NCBI GenBank assembly: GCA_013399875.1
Contig: VXAZ01006878.1
Span: 62,001-126,000 of the forward strand
DNA from: Gymnorhina tibicen
Taxonomy: Eukaryota; Chordata; Aves; Passeriformes; Artamidae
Direction of reading: 5' to 3'
DNA: 64,000 nucleotides
In this document: piece by piece, positions 12,401 to 25,501 of the stretch
How the letters are laid out: the number at the start of each line of letters is the position of its first letter
Numbering within the stretch: the stretch's first letter is position 1
Translations under genes and position numbers: made by a program
Notes under the pieces: model-generated
Database searches by the model: none
The model's input: only the letters and a program-made list of their open reading frames with translations
Told to the model about the DNA's origin: nothing

Positions 12401-13592
12401 AACAACCTTTACAAATCCATGCCCGTCCTGTCTGACACTCAATGCCTGGCTCCTTTTCTGTAGTGAGAATGGCTGGACCATTGCAGTGGCGCACTGATTT
12501 TTGTGGATGGTGAACACAAAAAGGGAATTGAGAAGAGGCCACCCGAGTTATTCTGACACATGACTTCAGTGCTTTCTAATCTTAGACAGATGAGGATCTG
12601 AAGTATGTAAGTACACTATCATTGTTTTTTAGATTTATTTGTAAAGATGAGTCAAAGAAGTAAGACTCTTAATCTATCATGGATGTGGTATTTAGACATC
12701 TATAATTTTCTTCTGATGTTTGTTTATATTTAAGTGGAGTCGATAAATCAAGATTTTCCTCATGATATTTTAAGCACTGTTATTTGTATCCATCCTTGTT
12801 TTTTTTTAAAGAAATGAAAAGAGCAAAAACCATGAAATTATATTTGCCATGTCATTTTAAATTTATTGTCTAATAAATAGTAATCACTTGGAAAATCCAT
12901 TTTTTTTCTGTGTTGTTAACAAGAGATTTAAGCAAAGTGATTGAATCAAGATGAGAAATGATCCCAGGCTCCTCAAGCTTGAATAAATGATATTGTCAGT
13001 GTTAATGCACTGGTCTGGAAGTTCATTTGAAGTATCAGAAATAACCTAAATATAATTTCATGGCAGCTCATATACTACTTAGCATAATGTATTCCTTACC
13101 ACAGAACCTCCATTCCCTGTGTTTTACCAGCATTTCCAACTCAGCAAATACCTACCAACACTCAGCTATTTACTCCTGCACTCTCCCAGGACTAGTAAAG
13201 ATAGCACTTCTTTTTTTCCCACCAAATAAGCTGTATATTGACTTCAAGCTTTATCTTGTCTGCCACCAACACTTTTGCTGAATGAGAGCAACCAAAATAT
13301 CATGTGGATATACTACTTCTGACTCATCTAATAATGCTGCATAAGATGGCTTTTAGAACTCTGTTATCCCCCATAAAAATACTTGTGTGCAATAATTAAT
13401 AAATAGAACTTGTTAGCTGCAGAATGCTTTACCTCAGTTTTACAAATGAGTGACCATCCCAAAGTATTGCAAAGAGAACAAAAGAAATTTGAAATGTTCC
13501 TAGAGTTCTACATGCACCAGGACTTTAACTAGTCATAGACAAAGATTTAGAAACACAGTTGAGTTTATTTCTACGGCTTGAAGCCAGGAGCA

Positions 13593-13610
13593 CTGTACTT
13601 TAAAGTACAG
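13593..13610. repeat. 18-bp perfect palindrome
   Basis: CTGTACTTTAAAGTACAG is its own reverse complement. One such palindrome is not far from chance expectation in 64 kb. Confidence 0.85.
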
Positions 13611-15030
13611 AAACCAAACAACAAGAGCTGTAATGGACTTGTAAGGACAAGGCTGAGTCCTATGGCATTTCTGGTTTTGAAATGTGTCACAGGAGAACGT
13701 TTTTACTCAGATAGGGTTCAAAGTATAGCTTTATGTCTCAAGCATGTACTAATTCTCCTTTGGTTTTAAGCAATAATCATATGCTTAAATATGTTTTCTT
13801 CCCCTGGTCCAGGTTATAAACGTATTTCAGATTATTTTGTTTATATACTTAGGAGACTACCCTGAATTCTTGCAGCTTTGGGCAAATTCTTGAAAATACA
13901 CGTTGTACCAGTGACAGGCAGATCGTTCTTGATATGTCTGAATTAAAATAAGTGTATTTTAAGGAATATTTAGATTCCTGACTGTAGCTGACTGATTTGG
14001 TAGAGATTGGTCTAACAACAGTGCCATTATATCAAGGCTCTTGTTCATCTGGAGATTCCCAGAGGTATTGCAATAAAAGGAACCATAGCCTAGGCACCTT
14101 CACTGTGTTAGAGGGAGAAAACAAGGTTTTTCAGGACAAATAAAAAGCGGTGAGGCAATAGTAGAGCTCTGGGATTTCCTTTCAGAAAAGAAAATAAATA
14201 AAAAGCTTCTGAGTGGAAAAGTGAAACTGTTGGCCATTTTTGCAGCTATGCAGATATGTAAAGGGTGCTGATGCTGCCATGAAGTATCTGCATATCTCCA
14301 GATGGGAGCTTTTGTATAATTTTTTCAGCAACTATCAAAATATCTTATTCCTGAAAGAAAAAGCCCTCATAAGTATCAGGACTTTCTTAAAAGGAAGAAT
14401 AAAAATTCGATCGCCACGAATTGTACATTTTAAGAGACCTATCAACCTAACCTAGACTTTTTGACAGCTATGGAAACAAGCCAAGGTTATATTAAAAATT
14501 GGTATTGTGCTAGGGGTAACCATGCCCTGTCAGATGTATTGCATATACCCTGCTGTGTACATGGATATTTATGGATATGCCTATACAACCTATCAAATCA
14601 AGGGGAAAAAAACAACTTACAGGAAGGTGTGCTAATACCTGGTTGTCCATGGCTAAAAGATACAGCATGAATGCATTGTCCTGGCAAATGAAAGTGAAGG
14701 ACATAAATGAAAGGTTATTCCCATAGTAACTCAGTAGTTCAAGGACATTTATCAGTACTACATATCTGCTGGAAAAGAGTGGATGGGGGATTCATTCATC
14801 TTTGTTCCCTGTGGTTGCTATCTGCTTGGAAATCGCATCCATTGCTACATGTATAGGGAACCCTGACAGCTGGGGACAGTTTGAGTTATTTGAACTATGC
14901 ATCTCTCCACATGTCACCAGGATGTGGATTTACATTTGAAATTGGAATTGGTTTATAACCTTGCAGAAATGCACAAGAGTAATACATGGATCTTATCAGT
15001 ATGTCTGGCCAGCTTTGAGTTCCTGCAGAA

Positions 15031-15082
15031 CATAAGGATAACATTGCCACATAAGGATCTCCGTTGCCACATAAGGATCTCC
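15031..15082. repeat. 20-bp tandem duplication (about 2.6 copies)
   Basis: TTGCCACATAAGGATCTCC occurs at 15044-15062 and again at 15064-15082. A partial earlier copy of CATAAGGAT at 15031 lies 19 bases before the next. The two full units are identical apart from the edges, so the duplication looks recent. Confidence 0.9.
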
Positions 15083-18000
15083 TCTGAGGTACTCAGATAT
15101 CAGTGTGATTAGCCTGGCAGACAGACCTCTGTATTGGGAAAGCAAGGTCAGTGCTCCTGGGACAGTAGGAGACATAAAGATTCAATAATAATACCTTATT
15201 ATTCTATCAAATAGTATCTGCAGAGCACTTTAAAATCATTATGTGAAGGACAAAGGATGCTGTATATACAGAGGGGTAAAGGCTGACATTTCTACAGTGC
15301 ATGTAATTATCAGAATTCCATGCAAGTCTGGCCTTTGGAAGAAAAATAATCGTTGGTTGCACACTGGGCATGTTGAGCTTCCATAATAAACACACAGGGA
15401 ACCACCGTAAGGCATCTACAGAATCAAGGCTGTTGTTTTGCTGGTGCCATGTCCTCAAAGATCCTGAGGTTCAAAGACATGTTACTACAAGTTAGGGGGT
15501 TCATGGAGACAAGAAACAGCTGTAATAGTTTATCATTTTTGGTTTTGCTGCTTCTCAAGCTCTTGGGCCTCTTGATCCAGCTGAATTTTGGTGAGAAGAT
15601 AGAATATGTCCAGGTAGGAATTTCTTTCTTGAGCCAGTTTATGGGAAGTGCTGTGGTTCCTCTTGTAAGGGGTGGTCAAGGGAACACTAGTTAGCATGGT
15701 GTTTATTGGTTTCTGCTAAGAAATTGACATTTTCTTCTGACACTTCTGGTAGTCCTTCACGTTACCCAGACTGTGAACTAAACCACTACAAAATAAAGCA
15801 CTTGTTTCTCCATGTCAGAGTTCATCTCTGTTGTTATGGAAAAGCGACACAGGAGATGATCAGAAATAGTCACCTGACCATGCCCTTATTTCACACATTG
15901 TACCCCACATGGTTTGTTCTCCCTGTGATCACATTGCAGTTTTGGGTCCTGCTCTGCAGTCAGAAGTTGAGGGCAGTGGTGTGGCCTGGCGTGGACAACA
16001 CAGGGCTCAGCTGTGGTAATCTTACATCTGCTCTGGATTTGCAAGGGTTTGATCGATTATATCAGTCTATCCCACCCATTTATACAATGAAATTAATGAG
16101 ATCGCCTGACATTCATAAAGGACATTGAGATGAATAGAATAAAAATACCCCTTAGCAGTTGCATGGTTTGATTATATATTTTTTCCCTTAATGACACACT
16201 CTTTCCAGAAAATGGGCCCAGGATGGGAATAGGTGATATACTCAGACCCTTGCAGCCTCCACTATGCAAACTGATTTCTAATACCCTGAAATATAGAAGT
16301 GCAGTACCTGTTTCATTAGACATGGATCATTTCTACAATGAGTGGTTGGCATTGCTGCATGATAATTTATCAGGATTTGGGAAAGGCATAGCATTGCCAG
16401 AAAACTGGCAGATAAAGCTGATCTTGTTTTTAGAGGTGGGACAAGAGAAAACATATTTCCTGATGTGCACAGTAATTTTTACCTCAGACATAAACCTGTT
16501 GGGAGAACTACAGTATGTGAAGTGAAGCACAGAGCTCTCCTAGAAAACAAAAGCATCTTTAGAAACTGAATATTTTTAAAGTAACTTAAAGACTGACACT
16601 GTGGTAGCTTCAGGTTTGAAATCACTATCAGTGACTTCAGTCTGTGAGAGAAAAAATTGTATAATAGATGCAAATTGGATAAAAAAGGAAAAATGGCAAA
16701 CATATTTTGAAGATTTTCCACATGAAGGTAATGAGATGTTTGAACAGTTTGACCGGGAAGTGTGGGTAATGTCTACACATGGTGACTGTCAAACAGTGGG
16801 ACAAGTTCTTGAACCACCTAATATATCTGGACCTGCTTTTGAGATGGAGGTTTGACTACAGATCTCCAGAGGTGCTGGTCAAACCTGAATTATTTTGTGA
16901 TTCTAGGAAGGAAGGCAATCAAAGCCAAAAGTTCAAATTAAAATCTGGAAAGATCATCTTTGTTATTATCCAAAGGCATCTCTATAGCTTTGGATGTCTT
17001 AGTGGTACAGGGTGTTTTTTCTGTTTATCTACTTCCAAGAGTGAAGGACAAGGCCACCTTCTCTGACAGCCCTTTGAAACAGTGTGAGAGGAGGTCACCT
17101 GAATTTGCTGACACTCATATTTAGCTTCAGCTAAACATTAGCTGACATTCCTTTTCTCCAAGTCATTACTTTTATGGTGGGGATTTAGCACTGTCTTTTC
17201 TGCATAGTGGTAGAAAAGGTATACCCATGTAAAGCAGTGGGATGAGATTCCCGGCTGGAGACTTACCCATCCTTGCAAGTTCCCTTCATGTGTAATATCA
17301 TTGCACTTGCTGTACATGAACAGTGAAGGGAGCTGTTATCAGTCACTTCAGAATATCTCTGTTAAAGAGGAGGTTAAGCCTTCTGGGTGCTCAACTCAGG
17401 CTGTTCAGGACAGCAATATGATGGACACCATAGACAAATCCAAACTGCCTTTATAGTCAAGATATGGGCCAAATAGCTTCTCCCATTTTTTAATTTTCCT
17501 CCCAAAAACCACTGTGATTTGCTTCAACATGAAGCAAGACAGCCAGCCAACAGATAGGTCATACAGACAACACTTACATACTCTGGAATTCTCCTACCAT
17601 CTGCTCCCAGCTTTCTCATCTCCACTCAGTTCCATCCTTTTATCCTTGCTTTCTTTTCCTACCTGTGATGTGAGTGGGGGAAGCATGTTTTTCTGCTTGT
17701 CTCCTTGTTTCTTCACTAAAAGAAGGCAGGATTGTAGGTGGGAGATCACCAGTGTGCGTATGAGGACTGAGGTTTGCGAAGAAGGCTCTGTAGTATCCAT
17801 TATATCTATCCTGTTCTCGCAGGTAACTCTGCATTGAGCCAGAATAGCAATTTCAGGCTCTTCAACTCTCACAACAGTAGGATTCCTAAATTGTGTATTC
17901 TTCTCAGGTTTTCCTGAAGTTGGATCTAAGTAGTGAAACTGTTCTTCTCTTGGCCACTGCTCTGTTGCACACTGTATTTTCCTCCCTCTATCTGAACTGT

Positions 18001-19369
18001 GCCATTTTTGGTGGCTCCAGCTGCTATTTCTGTGTGAGATGCCACTTGAAAGGTTTTCTCCTGGCTCTCCAAATTCACACCTGCTGCATGAGTCCCAGTT
18101 CACCATATTTTAGTAAAACATCCACAAATATGGGGTGAAAGGTGTTTGTGGCAAAGGACTGTCTGAGCCGTGATCTTCTGCTGTGTCAACTTCCACTGCA
18201 CTTTGGTGGCCTTCAGCTGATGAGACAGATTTGAAGTTTCATGCCATTAGAATAGTTAAGGAGGTTTTCACAGGGAGGTTTACTGTGAAGCTTGCAAAAT
18301 AGATCTTTAAAGCAGTTTTCTGAGTATTTTTTTTTCAACACCTGTGTGGCTGGATAGCACAATCCTCAGTGTATCAGCAGGTAAAGCAATTATGGATTTT
18401 AAGTTGGTTCTTAAAAATGCAACCAAAACTCCTGTAAAAATACCTTTATCCTTTGCATATAATAAAGATGCAAGGCCTTTTCACATGCTTCTTATCTTCC
18501 TATTGCAGATAGGGCAGGTGGGAAGGAGGCCTTCTGCCATGAGAAGGTGAACTCTGGATTTGTTACGTGATCTGCAGGACAGAAACAGTTAATTCCTCTG
18601 AATGCATTCTTTTCAGTAGAGATGGCTTTTGAAAACAGAATTTAATAAAATCCAGTGTCCTTTTCATAAAATATTTGAGGGAAATCTTGTATGATAGCAC
18701 TTGTCAATCAATCCTGTGCTATTGTTGCTTTTTTCCCCCCTTTTTCACCCTTTTTTTCTTTTAATTGACATCTGTCTGGAAGGACAGAAACAAATCACAA
18801 GCTGGTATCTTAACTAGGATATTGTGGAACTCTTCTCTTTCAATTCTTGAATTCTTCTGCTGATAAAGATAAATAGAGTGCAAAGTCTATATTAATAGGT
18901 GCAAGGGGCAAGAACATGAGAAAAGCTTCAAAAAGCATATGCAAAAAAGATCCTGGAGTATATTGACAGGACGCTTTTTGAAATCATATTTACCCTATTA
19001 CGAGTCAATTTTAAAAATAGATGCAAGATGCTGCAAACTCTGAAGTCATCAGACAATTAATTTGCCTTTTCTCTACTCAAAATAAGGATATACTTAACCT
19101 TTGGACATTTGATGTTCCCTTTGCATTGAAGTGATGATATTTCTAGCAGTTCCCAATGTTTTAGCTGAAATTTTTAATGTTTTAGTTATATGCTCAGTAC
19201 TTTTCAAAAATCAAGTTTAGGACATGTATAAAAGTCTGTAGTAATATTTCCTATTGACTTTGCCATTCATTTCCATTTCACTGTGGAGTGAAATATTAAG
19301 CTATTTTATGTTTGCTGGTGTTCCTGTAATCAGTTGTTCTGCACTTATCTAGTACCTATTATACTTCAT

Positions 19370-19518
19370 TCCCCATCCCTGGAAGTTTTCAAGGCCATGT
19401 TGAACTGGACTTAGAACAACCTGGTATAGTGAAATGTATCCCTGGCCAGGGCAGGGCTGCTGGAACTAGATGGTGTTTAAGGTCCCTCCCCAACCTATAT
19501 CATTCTATGATTCTATGG
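19370..19518 (+). mobile_element. CR1 LINE 3' end fragment
   Basis: The forward 3' end reads TCCCTGGAAGTTTTCAAGGC, CATGTTGAACTGGACTTAG, CTGGAACTAGATGG, AAGGTCCCTCCCCAACC, then ATTCTATGATTCTATG. The tail has two clean octamer units, so this copy is younger than the one at 619. Confidence 0.94.
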
Positions 19519-22226
19519 TTTATCATACTCACTTAACCTCACACTGCTTCACACCTGGCTTTAGTTGCTATTTCAAACCATTGGTACATAACTTAAACAG
19601 GAGTTCATAAAGATCCAGCTTAAGTATCTCATGCAGGTTGTGTAACAACAGGTGAAAGTATGTGTAGGTCAAAGGATTGCTGGGCATCTTTAGCAGAAGA
19701 ATTATTATGCACAGAGAAACAATTGTCTTTCCAACCTGTGCAATAGTATCTTAGGCATTTTCTATCAATAGTCATACGAGATAGAAGGATTCATTTTAAA
19801 TTCAAACATTATAGCCCACCAGATTAATAAACAACATTTGTGAAATAATAATTACTCCCTGAATGTGTTTTTTAGCTCAGGAGATTGGACACTGATATTG
19901 AACAGATGTCTTTTTTCAGGATCTGGTGGTGATATATGGCACACTGTTTGCGGGGGTATTGATATACAGGGAGCCAGACTGACGGATGGGTTCAGCACAC
20001 ATAAAGCCTGCATGTTCCTACTGCAGTGTAGAGTGTAGAACAGAGCATGGACAGATATTTTGCTGGGAGGTTCTTCAGTTCTGAGATTTGTGTTCTCTCT
20101 TTTCTTTGTTCATGAGTGGAGATGTGAATAAATGTGAAGTCTTCAGAAGGTCTTTAAAAACATGCACAAATCAAGAACACAGAAAGACTTAAAATTTCAT
20201 CAGGTTTAAGTATCAGCAAGGATAAATAACTGTACATCATCAGCTCTGTTTTGCTCAAGATGCTCGAGAAGGCAGAAATTTCCAAGGGAAGAAATCTGGC
20301 TTGAGTCAAACGTTGCAACAAAATATTAAGAAAACACTATTTTGTTTCAGAGTGAAAACTAGAACACCTCTTTTTTTCTCCACTAGTCACTCACATGTTC
20401 AACTTTTCAATACCAACATGGAATTGAGTGTGTGTTCATTGTGTGTTCACAGTGACCCTGCCAATTTCTGCTGATTTTCAGACTTTATTTCTGTATTTCA
20501 GACATTCTTTCATGGTTTGACTGGGAAAAGTCTAGGTGAGACCATGGTTAGTGCATTTTGACTGAGGGCTTCCCTGCCCTCCATAGGTGTGGTGCTTCCA
20601 TCGTACAACTGTAAGTGAAGACAAGCATCTCTTCCCAGTGGGAATAATTGGTTACCAGCCTAAGTATGCTTTATGCCACTGCTGCTGTTCTTCCCCTGTT
20701 TTAAGGAAAACAAGATGCAGAGAGTTGTGACACTTATAGATGAGTTTATTTGAAAACTGAGTTCCACAAAACTATAGCCATACAGGTAACCAACTGCCCT
20801 CAAAATTGACCAAGACATGTAGGTAAAGAAATACGATCTTTTTGGCTTTTTAAAGCTGAAGTAATGGTTCTGCACAATTCAGGAAAGAAGGCAATGATGG
20901 TATGACACAGCCCTGTCATCTCATCAGGGAGCTTTAGCTCCACATCCATTTTATAATTATTTAAAACCAGAGCTGTATAATTGTTTCTCAAAAAAAAAAT
21001 TTAAAAAGATTAGTTCTTTCAGGATTCAGGATGAATATTTGGGCCACACTGGAACACCATGGTCTCCAGAGAGAGACTAAGATGCTTTTAGCAAGGCAAC
21101 ATGTATTTTGCCATGGAAATACATACAACTACATGCCTGTTCTGCTGTTGTTAAGGAAAGCACTGCATAACTGAGTAAAGGACAAAGTGGCATTGGGATT
21201 TGATTGGTTGCAAACCATCACAAATCTGAATCTGAGTAAGTATTCGATTGTATCAAACCACTGCCTGGCCAGGCCTATCAGCAGGTTTGGTTTTATTTCA
21301 TCAAGCTTTATACCTTAGTGCTGCTGACAGGCAAGGAACAAAGTGAAAGGCACAAGATCTGTAGCACTGCTGGCCATCAAAAAATGGTGAAGGCAGACCT
21401 GAGAGAGCTTAATTTGTAAAATAAAAGATGAAAAAATACATGTGAGCAGGAGGGACAGCACAGAAAAGAGGGGTAAGAGTGAAGGCGAACAAAAGATAAG
21501 GAAACAGCAAGTAGAGCAAGACCAGTGCTGAAATGAAGAGATGGTGAGGAGATGGTAGGAACTGTGAGAGCATGGTTGTGGGGGCTGACGGAAAAGAGCA
21601 GCTGAATTTCTACCCATGTTCAGAAGCTGCTTTTCAATAAATGAGTATATGGATTACACCAAGAGAAAGCAATGGAATATCTCCTTTCACCTTCTGTGTA
21701 ACAGGCTCCCTTTGAATTAAACCTGTGTTAAGCCTGGCAGTTCATGTCCTCGACCTTTTCTCCTGGTCACTGTCTAATCACCACTCCTTGGAGCCAACAC
21801 TTTGCTCCTTCAGTTGCCCACAGACCTTCCTTTAGGAAGGTGTGGAAGCAGTACAGGCACTGGTGATAGAAACTGATCCCTGAGGAAATACCATTAGTAC
21901 TGTGGGAAATGTGTTCAGGCTGATGGCTGAATTGCAGACACACGCATCAGCCTGGGCACTCTTGGTTTATAGTAATGACTCTTTGTTCCAAAGGAAGAGC
22001 AATTTTGTTGGTCTTCTCTAATTTTCTGTTTTACATGTGTCCTAAAATGAGCAACAGACCAGCACAAAAAGGAATACTGACAAATCAGATGCTACTCCAT
22101 CATGAAGCAGCACCAAGCAGACTCTATACTTGTTATTCTAATCACACCTTCAATTCAGAGGTGAAAAGTAGGGTGATTAGGACCATGTTTGACTTAAAAG
22201 GCTGTTTGATGGGATGGACTAAAACA
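19519..22226. other. unique non-coding DNA
   Basis: No gene or repeat recognised. The 100-codon minus-strand frame at 21315-21617 lies opposite a purine-rich stretch and looks compositional. Confidence 0.55.
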
Positions 22227-22345
22227 CTGGTCCTGCACAAGACAACCCTAAGAATCACACAATGTGCCTGATAACATTGTCCAAATGCTTCTTGAACTCT
22301 GGAAGGCTTGGTGAGGTGCCCACTTCCCTGGGGAACTCAATGTCT
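22227..22345 (-). mobile_element. CR1 LINE internal fragment, minus orientation
   Basis: CTGCACAAGACAACCCTAAG, AATCACACAATGTGCCTGAT, ACATTGTCCAAATGCTTCTT and GAACTCTGGAAGGCTTGGTG match the same subfamily as the copy at 1638. The 3' tail end is missing, so this is a fragment cut at both ends. Confidence 0.85.
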
Positions 22346-23149
22346 AGGTCCTAATTTCACGGGTTGGTCTTACTTTTATTTAAGAGGAAAAGCTTATTTG
22401 CAACAGGTTTGCCCTAATATTTCAGTAGATTATTTATGAATATAATCTCATATTTGGTCTCTCTGAGGTTCCTTAAAAATTTGGTTTAGTTTATTTTTTT
22501 CTTTGTTGTTAAGCAACATCTGTCCTAGAACCTGAATGTTAAAGAAATTTGAATCACTGCATTCACTGGGTTAGGGCACAAGGCATATAGCTGCAGGAGT
22601 GCTCCATGCTTCCTTCATCTGCAAAATGCTTGGTTATAAAACAAGCACCAGTAATTTTGCTGGATGTATTGCAGAGAAGGAATTTAGCTTTAAAAAGACA
22701 AGTAAAATTAAACTTACAGCTCTGGGAAGAATGCCAATCTTTAGTATTAATAATTAATTCCATTGTTTTTAATTCACTTATAATTACATAAGTTGATTTT
22801 TCTTTATTGCTAATTAACAAATATTTAATTGCTTTAGCAATTCACTAATGTTCTTGATGACAAAATATTTAAAAGAGGATGCAGTGTAGAGAATGGCTTT
22901 AAGGGATTTTGAAGGGCTTTTTTCAAATTGTTGTTACTTAATGCCAACCAGCACTTACAGTCTGCAGAAATCCCTTGTTTGTTGAGAAGCTGTGTCTTGA
23001 AAAATAACTAAAGGTTAATTATTGTATCTATCCCAACTATGGTAAGTCATATATTAAATTAAAAGCATGTATGAAATCCCCACAACTCCAAGTGACCTGG
23101 ACAATTAGATCGGTAACCTAATTTAATGGTTTCATAATTTCAAAGATTT
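22346..23149. other. unique AT-rich non-coding DNA
   Basis: No gene recognised. Two short overlapping open frames on opposite strands (22563-22820) show no domain. Confidence 0.5.
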
Positions 23150-23300
23150 TTGAGGTCACAGAAACCATTAGCTCTTCCACCTTGACCTCCCATTTAATGG
23201 AGGTGATGGAATTTCATTCATTCCCAGCTGGAGCCTAGCAACTTCTGTGGACAACTCTTATCTTCTGAAGATGTCCTGAGCACATTAAGAGACTGAGATC
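23150..23300 (-). mobile_element. ancient CR1/L3-like LINE remnant
   Basis: The order of phrases (GAAACCATTAGCTCTTCCAC, TTGACCTCCCATTTAATGGA, GATGGAATTTCATTCATTCC, CCTAGCAACTTCTGTGGAC, CTTATCTTCTGAAGATGTCC) follows the antisense 3' region of an old sauropsid CR1 type. That type is recalled as 'ccattagatcatctagtctgacctcctg ... cttcacccagtaattcctgc'. Divergence is high, so it predates the other copies. This is from memory and needs a library search. Confidence 0.55.
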
Positions 23301-25007
23301 CGACCACACAACTGTGCTTAAGTGGTTAAGAGCATTCACTATTAGTATCGAATTCACACTTTTTCCTAGTGTGAATGTGTTTAGCTTTACCTTTCAGTCC
23401 TTGATTTCTACCTTTCAGTATTAAATAGAGCGTACTTTGATGTCTGACTTTTACTTTTCTTTGCATTTCATTTACTTGGGACAGGGGAAGTTAATTGATC
23501 AATTCCTCTATTGATTTCAGGCTGTTTCTATTTTCTAGTGAATGCCTGGAAAATTCTGAGGACTTAATTTTTTTTCAACTTTTTTCTTAATTCTAACATG
23601 GGAAAATAATTTCAGTTTCTCCCACCACTCCTCTTTTCTTTACTAAGAGCTGCTATTTAATTCTGAATTCCTGGACAATATCTATAAATTAAAACAAGAC
23701 CCTTCATTGTCACAGAGTCCCAAACAAAAGCCTGTCAGTTAAAATATATATTTATGGGTCACCTTCTCTGCTCCTATAACTGCTGATAACAAGCAGATGG
23801 GAAGGAGCTTACTTTAGCCAACTTTACCTTTCAGTCCAAGTGTTTCCCATTATTGTGTAGCTACTGATCCTATGTGAAAAGAATTCTTTTCTGGTATTTC
23901 TGTGTTAGAACCACAAGAGCCATGATTTAATAGACGTGCTTATAGCACATTATACGTTACAGGCTTCTTTTCAAAGATTTCAAAGCCACATCTTGACAGT
24001 TTCATTTTTTTTTAAAAGTGCCTTTAATAACCATTTCTTGCTGACTTAAGAAATGAGGGAAGAAAGTGTAACTTCAAAGTGTTGGCAAAATAATATGAAT
24101 TATACAAACGTAGTTGTAAAGTTGTTTCCAGTTACAGTAGTAGTATCTCGAGACTGATAGCTGGTTTCCTCTTTTGCAAGTATTTCCAATTTCAAACGTA
24201 TCTTTTGGAGTTGTTCCACACTGCATTGCTATTCTAGAACAAACCAGTTCATTCAACTGTATTTTCTAAAAATAGTGGAAGCAAAACAAGAAACAATACA
24301 AAAAAATACAATGACTGTAGTAAGTAGTTAAGATACTTCCAGGTCTTTCAGCTGAAGTGCTGAAAGACGTAATTAACACAAGTGGAATTAAAGAGATCTG
24401 TAAGAATTAAGATCTGAACATTAGGACTCGTGTCTCTCAATACAGAGTTGATAAATCTACCAGCAACTTTTACATATATACTATTATAGGCAGAGATGAT
24501 GGTTTTGCCCACTATGCAGTATGGCAAAGTAAAAGGAAGTAATGAAAGATATTAATATTTAAGTAGTTAATCATACATTATTAATAGCATTTTAAGTGGC
24601 ATTAATTAAGACCCTTGCATACCTTTTCCCATCACTTCTCTGTGTTGCTGATCAGACTAATCATGTAACCTTACTGTACCATTGTCCTTTGACCAGATGC
24701 ATAATTATTATTAATTATTATTCTTACTGCTGGCACTGGGACCACTAGACTTCCCCTTCAGCACTGCTTTCACAGTTGCAAAATTTTGAACTAATGCAAA
24801 TCAACCCATGGACCCCTGTAGGTTTTTTTCTTTTATTCCCCTTTTTCTCCCTTAGATCTTAATTTTTTTCCCTGCTTGTACATTTTCCTGCTGTTGATCT
24901 TTCCTTCTTCTTGTCTTCCAACAGCAAGGGTGGATTTCTAACACTGGGAAGGGAAGATTTTAGTGATGAGGACACTTAAGACCAAGCACAGATTATCTGC
25001 AGTGATT
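23301..25007. other. unique non-coding DNA
   Basis: AT-rich sequence with no repeat except a small TTA/ATT run at 24701-24723 and the hairpin at 24343. The 60-codon minus-strand frame at 24074-24256 has four cysteines but no recognised domain. Confidence 0.5.
24343..24368. repeat. 9-bp inverted repeat, 8-nt loop
   Basis: GTCTTTCAG pairs exactly with CTGAAAGAC across CTGAAGTG. Isolated and without known role. Confidence 0.8.
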
Positions 25008-25145
25008 GTGGAGTTTCCATCATTCTGAGAGCAAGTTAAACAAACATCTGTCAGGCATGACCTCCCTGTAGTTAAGCCTGCCTCGGGGCAAGGGGATGAA
25101 CTAGATGACCTCTAGAGATCTTTTATGGCCCTAGGTTTCTGTGAG
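25008..25145 (+). mobile_element. ancient CR1-type LINE 3' end
   Basis: GTGGAGTTTCCATCATTCTG, AAACAAACATCTGTCAGGCA, GCCTGCCTCGGGGCAAGGGG, ATGAACTAGATGACCTCTAG and CCCTAGGTTTCTGTGA match the 3' end of the older CR1 type with 'gactagatgacctcttgaggtcccttccagccctag'. Orientation is forward. The tail is degenerate. Confidence 0.75.
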
Positions 25146-25323
25146 GGGAATAAAGGAGGTTGGGCTAAGCCCCATCCATGATTATGACCTGATCTGTCCC
25201 ATGCTCACATACCTTGCAGTGCTGTAGAAGTCCAGGGAGCATTCTGACCTCACCTAAAATACGGTACATACCTGACTGTAGATATGTGCTGTAACACATA
25301 TATACACAGAACTGTACACTTGG

Positions 25324-25427
25324 TGTGGTGCTTGGGGATGTGGTTTGGTGGTGGACTTGGCAGTGCTGGGTTAATGGCTGGACTCAATCATCTTTCCAAA
25401 CCTAAATGATTCTATGATTGTATGACT
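25324..25427 (+). mobile_element. CR1 LINE 3' end fragment
   Basis: GTGCTTGGGGATGTGGTTTG, GTGGTGGACTTGGCAGTGCT, GGGTTAATGGCTGGACTC, CCAAACCTAAATGATTCTAT, then GATTGTATG. Between ATCATCT and TTCCAAACC it lacks the AAAGGTC block normally present, a small internal deletion. It sits 180 bp from the older copy at 25008, in the same orientation. Confidence 0.93.
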
Positions 25428-25479
25428 TTTCCCCCTCAGTCCTGGAAGTATATTGACAAAAAGGCCTAACAATGATTTT

Positions 25480-25501
25480 AAGTGATCTTCTGAGATCACT
25501 T
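25480..25501. repeat. 9-bp inverted repeat, 4-nt loop
   Basis: AAGTGATCT, loop TCTG, AGATCACTT. A perfect short hairpin just after a CR1 copy, with no T-run to suggest a transcription signal. Confidence 0.8.

Larger units (their letters stand above)
8235..19369. other. 11 kb of unique non-coding DNA
   Basis: No transposon was recognised apart from the small structures listed separately (hairpin 8355, GA-rich tract 9371, palindrome 13593, tandem duplication 15031). The longest open frame of the window (170 codons, minus strand, 17594-18106) lies here. It has no recognisable domain, low sequence constraint by eye, and a length expected by chance. A 10-12.9 kb subregion is especially AT-rich. 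No exon could be supported. Confidence 0.55.

Noticed and set aside
12132..12542. 136-codon minus-strand open frame
   Set aside because: No recognisable domain, and a 75-codon frame in another reading frame overlaps it. Treated as chance.
15706..16128. 140-codon plus-strand open frame
   Set aside because: Chance length, no recognisable family, and no splice or promoter context that I could support.
17594..18106. 170-codon minus-strand open frame, the longest in the window
   Set aside because: A frame this long is expected roughly once by chance in 64 kb of six-frame sequence at this base composition. It shows no domain, signal peptide or repeat, and the opposite strand also holds open frames.
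24074..24256. Cysteine-containing minus-strand frame considered as a possible small exon
   Set aside because: The residues look protein-like but match no domain I know, and no clear pair of splice sites with consistent phase was seen.
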